NCBI GenBank assembly: GCA_032622095.1 | Contig: CP136063.1 | Location: 40,954,106-41,018,105, forward strand | Reading direction: 5' to 3' | Source: Siphonodentalium dalli | Lineage: Eukaryota; Mollusca; Scaphopoda; Gadilida; Siphonodentaliidae | Length of the DNA stretch: 64,000 bases | In this document: positions 13,039 through 24,149 of the stretch, piece by piece | Numbering within the stretch: position 1 is the first letter of the stretch | Layout of the letters: each line of letters opens with the position of its first letter | Program-made: the position numbers and the translations under genes | The notes under the pieces: generated by a model | What the model was told of the DNA's origin: nothing | The model's input: only the letters and a program-made list of their open reading frames with translations | The model's database searches: none

Positions 13039-14863
13039 ATGGATGGTCTTATCACTTCCTCGATGGATCTTTTGAATAACCCTGATATTAATATGACTCA
13101 ACTTGAAAACTCTACCCCTGGTGCTGACAGCAATTTCCAAACATCGCCAAACGATCACAAGGATAACAAATGTACAAGCATATATGAACTGTCAAAACTG
13201 TTGGACTCGCTTGATAAAGAGCTGAGATGTATAGATTTCTCATCAGAGACAATAAGCACATATGATGAATGTGTGGCGCTACAAATTTTGGCCCGAGTTA
13301 AAAATGCCTCACACTGTCTTCCCAGGGAGGAAATTGTGGACACCATTTTGAATACAATTCCAGACGACGAATCTCTAGAACGTATGAGACACTTTATATT
13401 TATTGAAGTCAAAAAGTTTTCGTTTTTCTCACTTGATGTCGATTCCCTCCTTAAGAAAAGAATAAAATCAACTCAAGTTTCCGCTAAATCAGTGTCGTCT
13501 AAACTTGCATCCGACATTTATTATCTAGTATGTTTCTTGGTGGATGGTAACTCCGAAGTTTTATCAGAAATGATCAGTAAAAGCAAATCACGCCACAATC
13601 CATCAAACTTTTCAGCATCGCAGACTGACACTCCAGTCAACATTAACTCCTCACAAATGCCATCTTTGGCTTCATCTCTACTTGAAATTCAGAAGGATAT
13701 ATTACTAATAAGGAAGATCAAATCTCCACGACTCAGGCTGCACTGCGCGAGCTTCCACTTCTTAGGGGAATGATTACTAACTTTGAATCACGTTTAGTTT
13801 CCATAGAAAATAAGTTATCAACAGTCTCGTCGATCCCTGCTCTCGTGACGCGTGTGGATACTCTTGAAACCAAAGTCAATAACATTTTTGAAATATGTGA
13901 TGAATATTATAGATTCGCAAATGGAATTTCATCTGATTTGATCGATTTTAAAATGTGCAATAAACGTGATAACAAACATGTATCCAAGGATGTAACAGAG
14001 CTTGAGCTAAGGTGTAATGAGTTAGACAGGAAAATAGCTAGCCAATCTGGATCGATTGCTTCATTCAGTGACACAATGAAGAAAAAACTTACACCTACGC
14101 TAGAGCTACACAGGAAGCAACAAAGGAATTTCTAAAATTCACGGAAAAGGCCGTCGATGATTTAAGTACAAAAACATTTAATAAAATGAATGAATTCGCT
14201 GACTCGCTACAAAAGTCTTTGTTGTATATAAACCAATGTCAATCTGACATATCCCGTGGCATCTTGCAATTTTGTGACTCCTCTGCAAACAACGCTTTTG
14301 ATGGGAAATCACCTACTTCTCGGCAATCCCCGAAATCATCGCCTATCTCGGTAAAGGAAACAGCCTCTCAGGCAGCTTATCGCAAGGAATCATACTTGGA
14401 AGAAATCACTGTTGAAGATTCCCCTGGTGAATCAAGGGGTGCTGCCACAAAATATCGCCACAGCAATACAAGTAAACCTGAGGAAAACTTTGATCGACGA
14501 CGACGTGCATCTGACAGCAGTGATCGTTCTCATTATTCTCATAATCAACGCTATCGGAAATTTATGCATCAAAAACATGATAATCCCATGAAGACAGCTC
14601 GTCTCTTCGTTACTAACCTGCCATTAAATTGTGATGCTAATGTTTTGAATTCCTATTTGGAAAAGTATGACATTCCGTACACCATCATCAGAATTTTCAG
14701 GACACGACGTTCTAGTTACACATCGGCAAGAATCAATGTGTGTGTAGATAACGTAAGTGACGTTCTGGAACCTCACTTTTGGCCCAACGACGTTCAATGT
14801 AAAGAGTGGGTCGAACACAAAGTTTATAAATCTACAACACAAAAGGGAAAGTACTCTAGTTAA
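13039..14863 (+). pseudogene. LINE ORF1 protein (coiled coil, RRM-like C-terminus), frameshifted
   Basis: The first ATG is at 13039. The frame ends at a TGA (13771-13773) overlapping an ATG (ATGA), and the second frame runs to 14135. A further shift occurs at the A-run near 14087, after which the last frame runs to 14863. The middle part has heptad-like helices (ESRLVSIENKLSTVSS, RVDTLETKVNN). The end has a basic arginine-rich tract followed by a compact domain beginning ARLFVTNLPLNCDAN, which resembles the RNA-binding domains found in many LINE ORF1 proteins. The first frameshift is shared with the two upstream partial copies. Expected role: nucleic-acid chaperone in the retrotransposition complex. 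Confidence 0.7.
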
Positions 14864-14920
14864 CTCATTTACAGAATGGAGTTATCTCTCTTTTAACAGT
14901 TTCGCATTCCTCAGCGAGAC

Positions 14921-17900
14921 ATGAAGGCAAATAAGTGTAGAATTGTTACTTTGTTAATGTATTTGATATGTATTTTGTCGCTATTATTCTGTGTCTCACA
15001 TTTTCAGTATTTATCAAAGAAGGATGAGCTTCCTGCGGTGGCACAAATGTATGATTTTCCACTGGTGCAAAGTATCTTGATCCACAAAATGCTTTCCATT
15101 GGCACATGGAACGCGACTGGTATTCTTTCGACTGTGTGTTATCTCAGTAATTTTCTTGACAAACTGAACCTGGATATCTGTGGCATCAGCGAGCATTGGT
15201 TATATGATGCAGATTTACCTTACTTTCGCCACATTAACTCACAATATAACTTTTTTGCTGTTAGCGATTTTTCTCAACGCCTCCCTTGGAAACGCGGGCG
15301 TTACTCTGGTGGCGTATGCATCATGTGGAATCGCGATAGGCTCGGGAGCAGAGTAACCGCTCTTGATATAAATGATGATCGCATTATCGGCATACAAGTA
15401 AACATGGGAAGGAGATATATTTTCATATTCCAAGTTTATCTTCCGTCTACGAACTATACTGTAGCATTTTTCCGGGAGTACATCCAGAAGTTGATTGACC
15501 TCCGTGATACATATAGTCTTCTCGGCAAAGTGGTTTTTATGGGTGACTTCAATGCAAGCCTTCAGCGTGATGATGCGCGTGCCAAATCATTTAAGAAGTT
15601 TTTAGACAATAAGTTTATCTCTGTCAATGTCGTGTCTTTCCCCCTGAATATACCTGCAACACACGTTCCTGCCATGGGTTATCCTGGTTCAGTGATCGAT
15701 CACATTGTCCTCAACAAAGACGACACTGATCTTATTTGTTTTCATTGCGAAATTCTGGATGATGATGCAATCAATGTGTCCAACCATAGGCCCATTTACG
15801 TCATGATGAAGTACGATGACTATACATATACACCTCGAAGTAGTACAATTCCAAGCCGTAGTACATGTAAGTTCAGTTGGAAGAAGTTTAAGCTAGACAC
15901 TGTAATGCAATTGTCGTATCAGTCAGATTTAGCTACATCGTTACCACACGATGACGTAAATAACAAATCTGAGTTGGATACATTTTATGAAAACATAGTT
16001 AACTCTATCACAGTTTCTGCTCAGAATAATATCCCAAAGAAACGTTTTAAGAAGTTTCTTAAACCTTACTGGTCGAAAGAATTAAGCTTACTTCACAAGA
16101 GTATGCGATATCACAGATCTGTTTGGATTTCGGTTGGTAGGCCAATTAATGGTGCAACTGGTTTATATCGCTGTTATAAAGATGCCAAATGCTCTTTCAG
16201 GCGCGAATACCGGAAGGCATCAACTAATTTTCTTCGCTCTTTTAACGATGACATAGATAAAAGCGCTGAGTGTGATCAAGATACTTTCTTCAGACTCTTC
16301 AACGCGAAACGCAAATCATTAGGGACACTAGGTAGCACACACTTCTCGTTTCAAAATTCGATAGTACGAGAAATCCCAGATATTCTTGAAGCTTGGGCTG
16401 AGTACTATTATAACATTTTTTCCACACCGCTAACGGATCCCAAGTTTGACGAATCACATTTTAACCATGTCAACCAATTTGTAGAGACCGAATCGATGAA
16501 AAATTCAACATGCCCATTAGACGGATTGTTAACTTTTCCAAATAATATGAAGGAAATCACATCTCTTTGTCGCACTTTAAACCTCAACAAAGCAGCTGGT
16601 ACAGATGGTGTAAATTATGAGCATATTATTTTTGGTGGTGTGCTAAGCGTGGTTGTATAATATCTCTATATAAGAGACATCCTAAACCAAAAGATTCCTT
16701 TGATAGCTACAGAGCAATTACTATGCTACCAGCAATATATAAACTTTTTGAGAAACTTTTATTATCGAGAATGGAGAAGTATACTGCCTTTGCAATTGAA
16801 GTTGATTCCTTGCAGAATGTGTTCCAGCGGGGCATAAGTTGCAACATGTCTTCTTTTCTTGTAACAGAAAGTATAGCGTATACATCCGAGAAACAGAGCA
16901 AACTGTTTGCCTGTTTCTTGGATGTATGGAAAGCTTTCGATAGTGTTTGGATAAACGGTTTATTGTATAAACTGCATAAGAGGCAATTACAGGGGAAAAT
17001 TTGGAGGCTCTTTTACCACTTGTTGAACAATATTAGCTGCTGCATTAAATACCAAGGTGGTTGCTCTAGGTGGATCCCAATGCTGCAAGGAACAAGGCAG
17101 GGAGACACCTTATCTCCCCTCTTTTATATTATATATATCAATGATCTTTTGTCAAATCTAAAGTCATCGGGATATGGCTTTTCGATGCAAGGTGCAAATT
17201 GCACGTGTCCAACGCATGCCGATGACATGGCACTTTTCTCTTTAACTGCATATGGACTTCAGTCTCTTGTGGATATATGTGTCGAATATAGCTTGAAATG
17301 GCGTTATAGATACAACCCAAACAAAACCCATGTCATTGTTTTCAATGAAAGTGCTAACGCAGCACTAAAACGTCATAAGAACTGGCACATGTCTTCTCAT
17401 GGCCTAACAGAAACCGAGAGTGTTACTCATTTAGGTATTCCGCTTGAGAAATATAATTTTCGCTCAAAACTTGTTGACAATATTTGTACAAAAACGAAGA
17501 AAGCTTTCTTCTCTTTGGCTAATGCTGGCCTGCATGCAGGCGGTATTACCCCAGCGAGCTCTCTCAAGATTTACAAGTCCGTGGTCTTACCGCGAGGCTT
17601 ATACGGTAGTGAATTTTTGTGTGGTCTCTCTCAATCGGACATTGTTCAACTAGAGAAAGCACATCGTATGTGCCTCAAACTTATACAAGGCCTCAAAACT
17701 AGGACTAGCACAGACATGGTCTTGGGCCTGCTTGGTATTCCTCCTTTAATCACATTCATTAATTGTAGAAAAGTGTCATTGTTTTCGTCATTTTGTTTAC
17801 TCGAGTCTAAAAAAACTGTTAAAGATGTATTTATTATCAGATTGCTGAGCTTTTCATATGAATCCAACACTGCATCGAAGAATGTGTTTTTTCAGGACCT

Positions 17901-18522
17901 ATCCAGTATTCTTGATAACTGGAGTTTGTCCTCCTATATATCTCAATACATATCAACAGCTCTGTTTCCAGAGAAAACAGTTTGGAAAACCCTATCGAAA
18001 CAGGGCAGTCATGTTTGGAAATCTGAATGGTCTCACAGGGTACGCACGGAACCCACCTTTGATAGATTTCGTTTGGTTCACAGCAGTCCAGAATTATCGT
18101 TTTTATGGAAAGTCTGCCAAAAGTACCCAGATGAGAAGGAGTCATTTTTCATCGCGACACAGCTACTGTGTTACCGAAATTTTGCTGGCGAAACTCAGTG
18201 CCTGTTATGTGCGCGAAGTTATGTAGACCTACCGCAACACATTATAGCGGTTTGCCCGGAACTTGCAGCGTCGCGTAATCATTTTTGGTATCACTTTATA
18301 GATATGTTGCCTTTAGGGGCATTTCAACTTGTATATTCTTTTGATCAGCAGAGACTTATTGCCCTCTTTCTCGGCTATTTGCCTATTGAACTTTTGGACA
18401 TTGCATGCATTCCACCTCAAACCATATTGAGATACTTCTTGAAGGCGACTAGGTCGCTGTGGTGCGAATGGAACCATCGTTCGCATTGGCGTCATAATTG
18501 TTTGTCACTTATATACATGTAG
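14921..18522 (+). pseudogene. LINE ORF2: endonuclease and reverse transcriptase, disrupted
   Basis: The N-terminal endonuclease shows SIGTWNATG, GISEHW, YSGGVCIMW, GDFNAS and SNHRPI, the usual metal- and DNA-binding motifs of APE-type nucleases. The reverse transcriptase begins with NKAAGTDGVNYEHI, then breaks at about 16640 where a deletion or shift changes frame. It resumes in another frame with ISLYKRHPKPKDS, then FLDVWKAFDSVW, GTRQGDTLSPLFY and the catalytic HADDMALFS. A CCHC-like cluster (CLLCARSYVDLPQHIIAVC) lies near the C-terminus. Together the two frames cover about 1,200 codons, a normal ORF2 length. The catalytic aspartates are intact, so damage is mainly the break at 16640 and loss of the sequence spanning it. 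Confidence 0.85.
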
Positions 18523-19111
18523 TCAGTGGGAGAAGAAAGTCACCATTGTTGGCAAATATAAATAATTGGTAGCCCTCTTATATACAATGGTGTTGTATTG
18601 GGTCTATTATTTGTTTGTAATGTCCAACAACGGTGTCTGACAACTGTGATGTGAGTGAACATCTGGTCGTGTGCATGGTCGGCTGGGTGCTACAGTTCTC
18701 CGTGAATTTAGGATTATCTACCTTCAATTAACCCCTCTCTGTTTCTCCCCACTTTTCTCTAACAACTCATTTCATTCTATTTTCCCATACTGTCTCTATC
18801 TGTATCCGGCGCTCTCTCTCTATCTCTCCCTGTCTTGTTCGTGTGCCCGGTCGATCTGTTTCCATGTATATTCGTTTTGCTTTGCACATACATAAAGTGT
18901 TTACATGTATATATGTTATGTTCTCTTTCCTATGTTCTATTGTTTTTGTATGATCTTGTATTACATGTGTATATCATATCTTCATTTATGAAGGAATTAA
19001 AGATATATAAAAGATATATATATATATATCCAGCAGGGAGGGGCTCTGGAAATATCTAGTTACACAGAGGGAATGTTCCCCTTTCCGATGGCATCAAAAT
19101 TAATTCCCAGT
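18523..19111 (+). other. LINE 3' UTR and junction with a new 5' unit
   Basis: This is a pyrimidine-rich 3' UTR with many CTCTCT runs. It ends in an AT-rich microsatellite at about 18996-19030, then 75 bp matching the 220-bp repeat, then the ACGCTTAG start of another LINE 5' unit. No gene. Confidence 0.55.
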
Positions 19112-19602
19112 TACGCTTAGTTAGACTGATATGATGATTGCAGTTTGCAAACGGTTAACAGCTTTTAAATAGCATATATATTGGCTATACATGTAATATA
19201 CAACAATAATTGTCGTATAACCAACAATGTGTCATAGACTTCAGTTCAATAAACTACAAATTAACAATGCATTCATGTTGCGGTCGTTAGCTACATGTGG
19301 CCATATATGACCCCTGTCAGTCTAGACTATCAATACACTATCAATAAGCATCCATACCGCGCCCATAATCCTCTAATACACAGTGTATTCGGGAGTGTAT
19401 TGGAAATCACACATACCAGCAATGTTAATTGCCGCTGTCTGCCACAGAGGTGAAAGGTTATACCCGAGTGATTTCTGACTATCATTGTAAAGAAATTGTT
19501 TTTTAATTTTGTTAGCGTTTCTTTACAAACATATCAATAATTTAATAGATAAATATAGCATTTTGCGAGGTGAGGTTGGGCACCGGAGTTATTTCTGATG
19601 TT
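19112..19602 (+). repeat. Partial fourth LINE 5' unit
   Basis: It starts with the same ACGCTTAGTTAGACTG sequence as units 1-3 and follows the 5' UTR for about 490 bp with moderate divergence. It breaks off where sequence switches to inverted 220-bp repeats. It is more diverged than units 1-3, so it is an older or independent copy. Confidence 0.75.
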
Positions 19603-20170
19603 AAATTTAGTGAGGTTGGGACCCCGACTTTTGTTTCTCAATATTTCGGCAACTGATCCAGAAGAGAGGGGATCGGGAGATATCTAGTTATACAAAGGGA
19701 ATGTTCTCCTTTTCAATCACATCAAAATTAATTCCCAGGTTCTCCCACAGCGTGGAAATATCTCAGCGTTTCAAGTGGTAAATTCTGCAGATTCATCGGA
19801 TATTATCTATAACAGATGCACTCTATAATTTAGTGAGGTTGGGACCCCGACTTTTGTTCTTAATATCTCCGCAATTTATCCAGAAGGGATGGGCTCGGGA
19901 AATATCTAGTTATACAGAGGGAATGTTCCCCTTTCCGATGACATCAAAATTAACTCTCAGGTTCTTCCCACGGCGTGGAAATATCCCAGCGTTTAAAGTG
20001 ATAAATTCTGCAGATTCATCGGATATTATCTATAACAGATGCACTCTGTAATTTAGTGATGTTGGGGCCCCGACTTTTGTTTCTTAATATCTCGGCAACT
20101 TCTCCAGAAGGGGGGGGGGGGGGGCTCGGGAAATATCTAGTTATACAGAGGAAATGTTCCCCTGTCCGAT
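19603..20170. repeat. Tandem 220-bp repeats
   Basis: Two and a half units each begin near TTTAGTGAGGTTGGGACCC (about 19607, 19829 and 20050) and contain CTAGTTATACAGAGGGAATG and ATTCTGCAGATTCATCGG. The same repeat lies inverted in the 5' UTR of each LINE unit (for example 6955-7290). The third unit contains a G-run at about 20111-20122. It is not coding. It may be a LINE promoter repeat or an independent repeat that the LINE picked up. Confidence 0.75.
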
Positions 20171-20650
20171 GGATATATTCTATTAAAGTCCTTGTGCATG
20201 AAATGGACAAACGCTCTTTATCCATACCCTGCAATGCATTTAAACGAATGCTGTTTATTTGTCATGCTTAATCTTGATATTTTGTAAAGGAACGTTGTCA
20301 GGATAATGCAAACTTACAAACTTCAAAATTCACTCAGGTGCCTTACATCATCTCGGAAAATTGTATATTTACCTGTTGATATGTGGCGAAGAAATGCTAT
20401 AAAAATTAATGAACAATTCCTTTACAAACATCAGAAATAACTCCGTAACTTCACGTTACACGTTATTACCTTAACCTCTCTATTTATAATGAAAATCATA
20501 TAGACATGAATATCGATATGCGATCTCAAACAAAGCTGCAAGAAGTTTCGATGCACCAGACAGGACTACTCTCATACGTTGATGTTCACGCTACACGCTA
20601 TCACCTTAACTTCTCTATTTATAATGAATATCTCAATGTGCATGGTAGTT
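20171..20650 (-). repeat. Inverted piece of LINE 5' UTR and flank
   Basis: Positions 20171-20450 are the reverse complement of the LINE 5' UTR around 6690-6960 and keep the 25-bp segment missing in units 1 and 2. Positions 20455-20650 are the reverse complement of the duplicated segment near 5.63-5.83 kb. The insertion therefore has related sequence in opposite orientation near its two ends. Confidence 0.7.
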
Positions 20651-20950
20651 AGATTACCTCATAAACAGAACATATAACCAGACGATGAGGAAATTCAATG
20701 AACATGCATGTGATTTATAGATTTTAGATGATTTAAATTTTTTTTATTTAATTCAATTTAAACAAGTTTAGAACATCAAACGACTGATGTAGCAAGTCTT
20801 ACAAATGTCATGTTAAAACGTGATATATGGGTAATTTGCTGGCTATATTGGCTTAATTAATTTAGTGAGGTTGGGACCCCGACTTTCTTCTATAATCCGG
20901 GGTATGCAGTTTAAAGCAGATGTACATGTAATGTGGACAATGCATTCTAA
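20651..20950. other. Non-coding junction zone
   Basis: About 300 bp without a gene. It ends with another TTTAGTGAGGTTGGGACCC word at 20863 just before the Polinton-like gene resumes. Confidence 0.5.
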
Positions 20951-21570
20951 GTGAGTTGACCAACAACCTAGCCAAACTATCCGCGTTGGATGAGCACATC
21001 GCAGTGGAAAAGCCGAAACTTGCAGAGGCAGACAGTGGGGTTGTCGATGAGAATACCAGGGGCCGCATCGCAGAACGATTGCGTAACCTAGAAGATGAAC
21101 GGACCTCACGCCTGGAGGCCGCCGCAACTACCAGGGATGCTCTATAAAATCAACAGCGTCAAAGAGACAATTGACCGGGTTCTCAACGCAGACACGACAC
21201 TGGCTGAGCGCATTCGCACACTCTTCTCGGAACAGGGGGTTACGATTGATTCTATACTCACATCGATTGGGTTGGCAATCTTGACCCTGGTGATTGCGCT
21301 GACTGGTGGGGGCGGGAGTCCACCGTCGTTCGTACCCCGCCTCCGACAGATAAGGGTGGCCTCAAAGAGTGGGTGAAAAAAAACTTGCAGACCCTCGGGC
21401 GTGTCCTAGCCAAGCTGGCAGGGAAGGCGGCAGCTGCGCTACCTGGAATTATAGGCTCCGTTGTTTCGAGGCTGTTCGGGCTGCTCTCAAAAACAGCTGG
21501 GTGGTTGGCCGAAAACATGTCGGAGGGCTGCTCCTGGTCGCTGCGCGGGAATGGCTATCACAAGACACAC
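20951..21570 (+). pseudogene. Coiled-coil/membrane protein of Polinton-like element, C-terminal part
   Basis: It resumes the gene begun at 4187. It reads LTNNLAKLSALDEHIAVEK and RIAERLRNLEDERTSRLE (charged helices), shifts frame, then TTLAERIRTLFSEQGVTID and a hydrophobic segment (SIGLAILTLVIALTGGGG). A second shift follows, then KEWVKKNLQTLGRVLAKLAGKAAAALPGI-type helices in pieces, and a last short hydrophobic stretch. Long charged coiled coils followed by one or two membrane or amphipathic helices suggest a virion-associated or membrane-active protein, but its role is unknown. At least two frameshifts are present. Confidence 0.65.
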
Positions 21571-21603
21571 GTTACTTCGTAACAAGCCAAAGAGTGATTA
21601 ACC

Positions 21604-22802
21604 CTATGGCAACCCCTCATACAACGATAGCAACTTTTCGTCCTCATGTCGACGAGTCATCTGTTGCTTTTGTTCCGTAAGAACAGACACAGCTGGCATG
21701 GTGGGAGCGACTGGCAGCGTCGATTTTCCTGGGTGTGCTAGCGGCTTGACCAATCCTGTTTCGGTTCCGTAGGAACCATCAGTTGGCGGTGGGGTTGGTG
21801 CTCTGTTAAGGTCTGTATTTTCACCCATATATTGTTGTACCCTGCCACTTTACCTATGCGGAGCAGCATGTCGCCCGGGGCCACGTAAAGCCCAGTCCCA
21901 AAGACGAAGTTGACCTTGGAGCTGGCGTACTGTAGGACATCCTGATATCGCTTGATCGCCGAGGGGAGATTCACGCGGGATGAAATTGCATCTTACACGT
22001 TAGCTAATAACTGCTTCTGAGCGTCAATGGCTGTCCCTGTCCCAAGAGTTTGTGTTCTGGTCTGAGCTTGCGCCCCTCGGATTTCCCACACGTAGTTCCT
22101 GATATGATTGTTCAGCCTTTGAACCCCCAGCTGCGTGAACCCTTGCGACTTGTCCAGGATGAAGGTGCTCCAGGCGTTATTTTCACCATCCGAGTCCTGT
22201 TTGATGGAGTCCACGTGGATGACCTCATTTGTTGTTTCTTTTGTGAATGACATTCCACTGGGAAAGTATGTCCCATCCGACGATACAGGGTGAGGTCCCA
22301 TGTTCGTCCACCAATTGTAGGTCCTGCCCAATCCGTGGTTTGAGGCTTTCACGTGCCAATCGGTGTGTGGAGAGACCCTGATCTCACTGAAAGTTCGTTC
22401 GTATGCCCGTCGGTCATACGGGTTGTTAAAGGCGTCCCAGGCTTTATCTTGGGGTAGTGGAGCCTTCAACTCATCGATGATCCTGCGAACCTCGTAGTAG
22501 ACGTGAAAGAGATATAGAGACCGCAGGAAAGATTGTTCGTTTGGCCCCGCCACTGAAACATCGGTTTTTCCGCCACGGACAGACATATGGTCTTGTGCAG
22601 ACACACCACAACCCGTTGTTGCACACCAGACGGCGAAATTTAGCTGGTTCCGCAAAAACTGCATCGGGCTGCTGCTCCATGCCTGTACTAGCTTGTCAGA
22701 CTCGACTTTAGGAAGCAGGTGCTTTTGAAATACATTAGGACACTCAGCTTGAAAAGCGCCCGCGGAGTGGTCTATCTGTATCTGAATATTGGAATACTCC
22801 AC
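21604..22802 (-). pseudogene. Uncharacterised Polinton-like protein, nonsense and frameshift
   Basis: A 269-codon frame starts at ATG 22800-22802 (MEYSNIQIQIDHSAGAF). It includes FLRNQLNFAVWCATTGCGVSA, FHVYYEVRRIIDELKAPLPQ, NNPYDRRAYERTF and RNYVWEIRGAQAQTRTQTLG. An in-frame TAA at 21993-21995 stops it, but the same frame continues with NLPSAIKRYQDVLQYASSKV and GTGLYVAPGDMLLRIGKVAGYNN before a frameshift near 21840. A proline-rich tail follows in another frame to 21604. I recognise this as an uncharacterised protein travelling with the capsid-like and integrase genes of this element type in other invertebrates. Role unknown; a structural or packaging role is only a guess from context. It is divergent from the next gene. 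Confidence 0.65.
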
Positions 22803-22952
22803 CAGTCCTATACTTAGCCTCGCTATTAAAGCCGAACGCCTTATTCGTCATTATTATATTACAAAGTAATATTGTATACTTGTATACACACACGGATACA
22901 TATTGTATATGTGTATATTACTTATTATATTACAAAGTAATACGCTATAGGT
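22803..22952. promoter_or_regulatory. Divergent spacer with TATTACAAAGTAATA twice
   Basis: Perfect copies of TATTACAAAGTAATA lie at 22857-22871 and 22928-22942, with GTATACTTGTATAC and TGTATATGTGTATA words between them. The second copy ends 10 bp before the ATG of the penton-like gene. Same dyads as in the other spacers of the element, so likely a shared control element. Confidence 0.65.
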
Positions 22953-23615
22953 ATGTTCATAGCACTCACAAATGTCCAAAAAGGCGAGGCGGTGGACCTC
23001 CTCCAATATATTGACAACCACGGTGTGGATCTACGAGTTGGCCTCCACTCCATCACTTATACAGTTGGGTGGTACAACATAAACAATGGGGAGTCGTTCT
23101 CGTGGAAGATCAGTCGCGGAATTACTAAAGAAATAGACGTTCTTCCGGGGCTGTATAACTTCACACAGATAGGTGACCTTGTGGAGGAAAACAGCGACAC
23201 CATAATGACGATGAGCAAAGTTAACGGTTTGGTAACTCTAACCGTGGATGATGGGCAGGAGATCTTATTTACAGATGGACTGCTGTCCTTGCTCAGATTG
23301 GATGACGGTTTAAATGGCCAGTGGCTCTCTGTGGGCACATATACTGGGGACCGCCCCGTCAACTATGCATCCACAAAATTGCTTCATCTGCACTTGGAGC
23401 AGATAAACAGCTCTAGTTCCGTTGTAGATGGGGCTCCGTCCAACCTCCTGGCAACGATTGGGCTTGGCTGTCACTCATTTGGTGGCATCGACCATCCTGA
23501 GTTCAATCGTCTTCAGTGTGGAACACTTAGTGAATTGAAGATACTGGTCCGTGATGATAGAGGTGCACATATTAATAGCGACCTACCGGTCACCGTGGCA
23601 CTAGAGATACGATGA
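22953..23615 (+). CDS. Penton-like (minor capsid) protein of Polinton-like element
   Basis: An intact 220-residue frame from ATG 22953. It is rich in beta-strand-like alternation, with no transmembrane segment. Landmarks are VLPGLYNFTQIGDL, LRLDDGLNGQW, LLHLHLEQINSSSS and, at the end, LSELKILVRDDRGAHINSD then LPVTVALEIR. The order of a strand-rich body and a closing ILVRD...LPVTVALEI strand pair fits the single jelly-roll minor capsid (penton) proteins of Polintons. This is inferred from pattern and neighbours, not from a search. Its stop overlaps the next gene's start (ATGA at 23612-23615), so the two are probably expressed together. It is one of the few unbroken frames in this element. Confidence 0.55.
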   Translation: MFIALTNVQKGEAVDLLQYIDNHGVDLRVGLHSITYTVGWYNINNGESFSWKISRGITKEIDVLPGLYNFTQIGDLVEENSDTIMTMSKVNGLVTLTVDDGQEILFTDGLLSLLRLDDGLNGQWLSVGTYTGDRPVNYASTKLLHLHLEQINSSSSVVDGAPSNLLATIGLGCHSFGGIDHPEFNRLQCGTLSELKILVRDDRGAHINSDLPVTVALEIR

Positions 23616-24079
23616 GCATCTACGGCCCTATAGAGCGCTCCAGTGGCGGAGCCACATACGCAATAACAACTGGTACTCCGCCGGGTAGTGCCCTGATTAC
23701 TCTCTGGGCAGAATACAATGGCAGCGTCACGTGGAGTGGTTTACTTGGACGGGGCGGCGATCGGCCGTTCACCATGGGGAACTCGGCTACTGGAGATGTG
23801 TTTTGTGGATACCCCATGCTAGCGAATGGTAAAATAATACGAATGGGCTTGTCCGCGTCTCACATTAATGATGACTTTGCCGCGATTGTAGTCATAAACG
23901 GCAAAAAGACGGACCACGGAGCAAAAATATATGGTGAGAGACAGAAGAGGACGAGGGGTTTTGCGGTTCCACTGGAGTTTCGACGGGGTGATGTAATAAC
24001 ATTTCACTGGAAAGACGGCCACTCGGGCGATCCAGGGACCTGTGCAGTAGTGAATCTCCTTATCGAATTGGACTTGTGA
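23612..24079 (+). CDS. Small beta-rich protein, possible spike or fibre tip
   Basis: An intact 155-residue frame whose ATG overlaps the stop of the upstream penton-like gene by 4 nt. It begins MSIYGPIERSSGGATYAITT and ends RRGDVITFHWKDGHSGD then VVNLLIELDL. It is glycine-rich, strand-rich and without membrane segments. The final block (FAVPLEFRRGDVITFHW) looks like a jelly-roll-type strand pattern. Genes directly behind a penton gene often encode vertex or spike proteins, so that is a reasonable guess, but I do not recognise the family with certainty. No signal peptide. Confidence 0.45.
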   Translation: MSIYGPIERSSGGATYAITTGTPPGSALITLWAEYNGSVTWSGLLGRGGDRPFTMGNSATGDVFCGYPMLANGKIIRMGLSASHINDDFAAIVVINGKKTDHGAKIYGERQKRTRGFAVPLEFRRGDVITFHWKDGHSGDPGTCAVVNLLIELDL

Positions 24080-24149
24080 ACTATTACCAAGTAATAAATT
24101 ACACCTTTATATTGTATACGTGCATGATATATATATATATATATATTAT
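24080..24149. promoter_or_regulatory. Spacer with dyad and (AT)n tract
   Basis: Just after the stop of the previous gene, TATTACCAAGTAATA (24082-24096) is a one-base variant of the TATTACAAAGTAATA dyad. GTATACGTGCATG follows, then an AT microsatellite (about 24127-24147). It is the third intergenic occurrence of the dyad in this element. Confidence 0.6.

Larger units (their letters stand above)
11433..19050 (+). mobile_element. Non-LTR retrotransposon (APE-type LINE), longest copy
   Basis: It holds a 5' UTR with 220-bp inverted repeat units, an ORF1 (13039-14863, two frameshifts), an ORF2 (14921-18522) with apurinic-type endonuclease and reverse transcriptase domains, and a 3' UTR ending in an AAAGATATATAAAAGATATAT-type short repeat. 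A 3' microsatellite instead of poly(A) is common in the CR1/L2-like LINE groups, but I cannot fix the clade. Frameshifts in both ORFs mean it is not autonomous now. Confidence 0.85.
4877..20950. mobile_element. Composite 16-kb insertion inside the Polinton-like element
   Basis: The insertion separates two halves of one gene. From left to right it holds unassigned AT-rich DNA with a duplicated segment (5.63-5.83 kb), two tandem 5' LINE units, a longer LINE copy, a partial fourth 5' unit, inverted pieces of the LINE 5' UTR (19.6-20.45 kb) and an inverted copy of the 5.63-5.83 kb segment (20.46-20.65 kb). Both junction regions carry a short GTGAGGT/GGGTACC-like word also found in the 220-bp repeats. 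No clean target-site duplication was found by eye. Confidence 0.6.
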
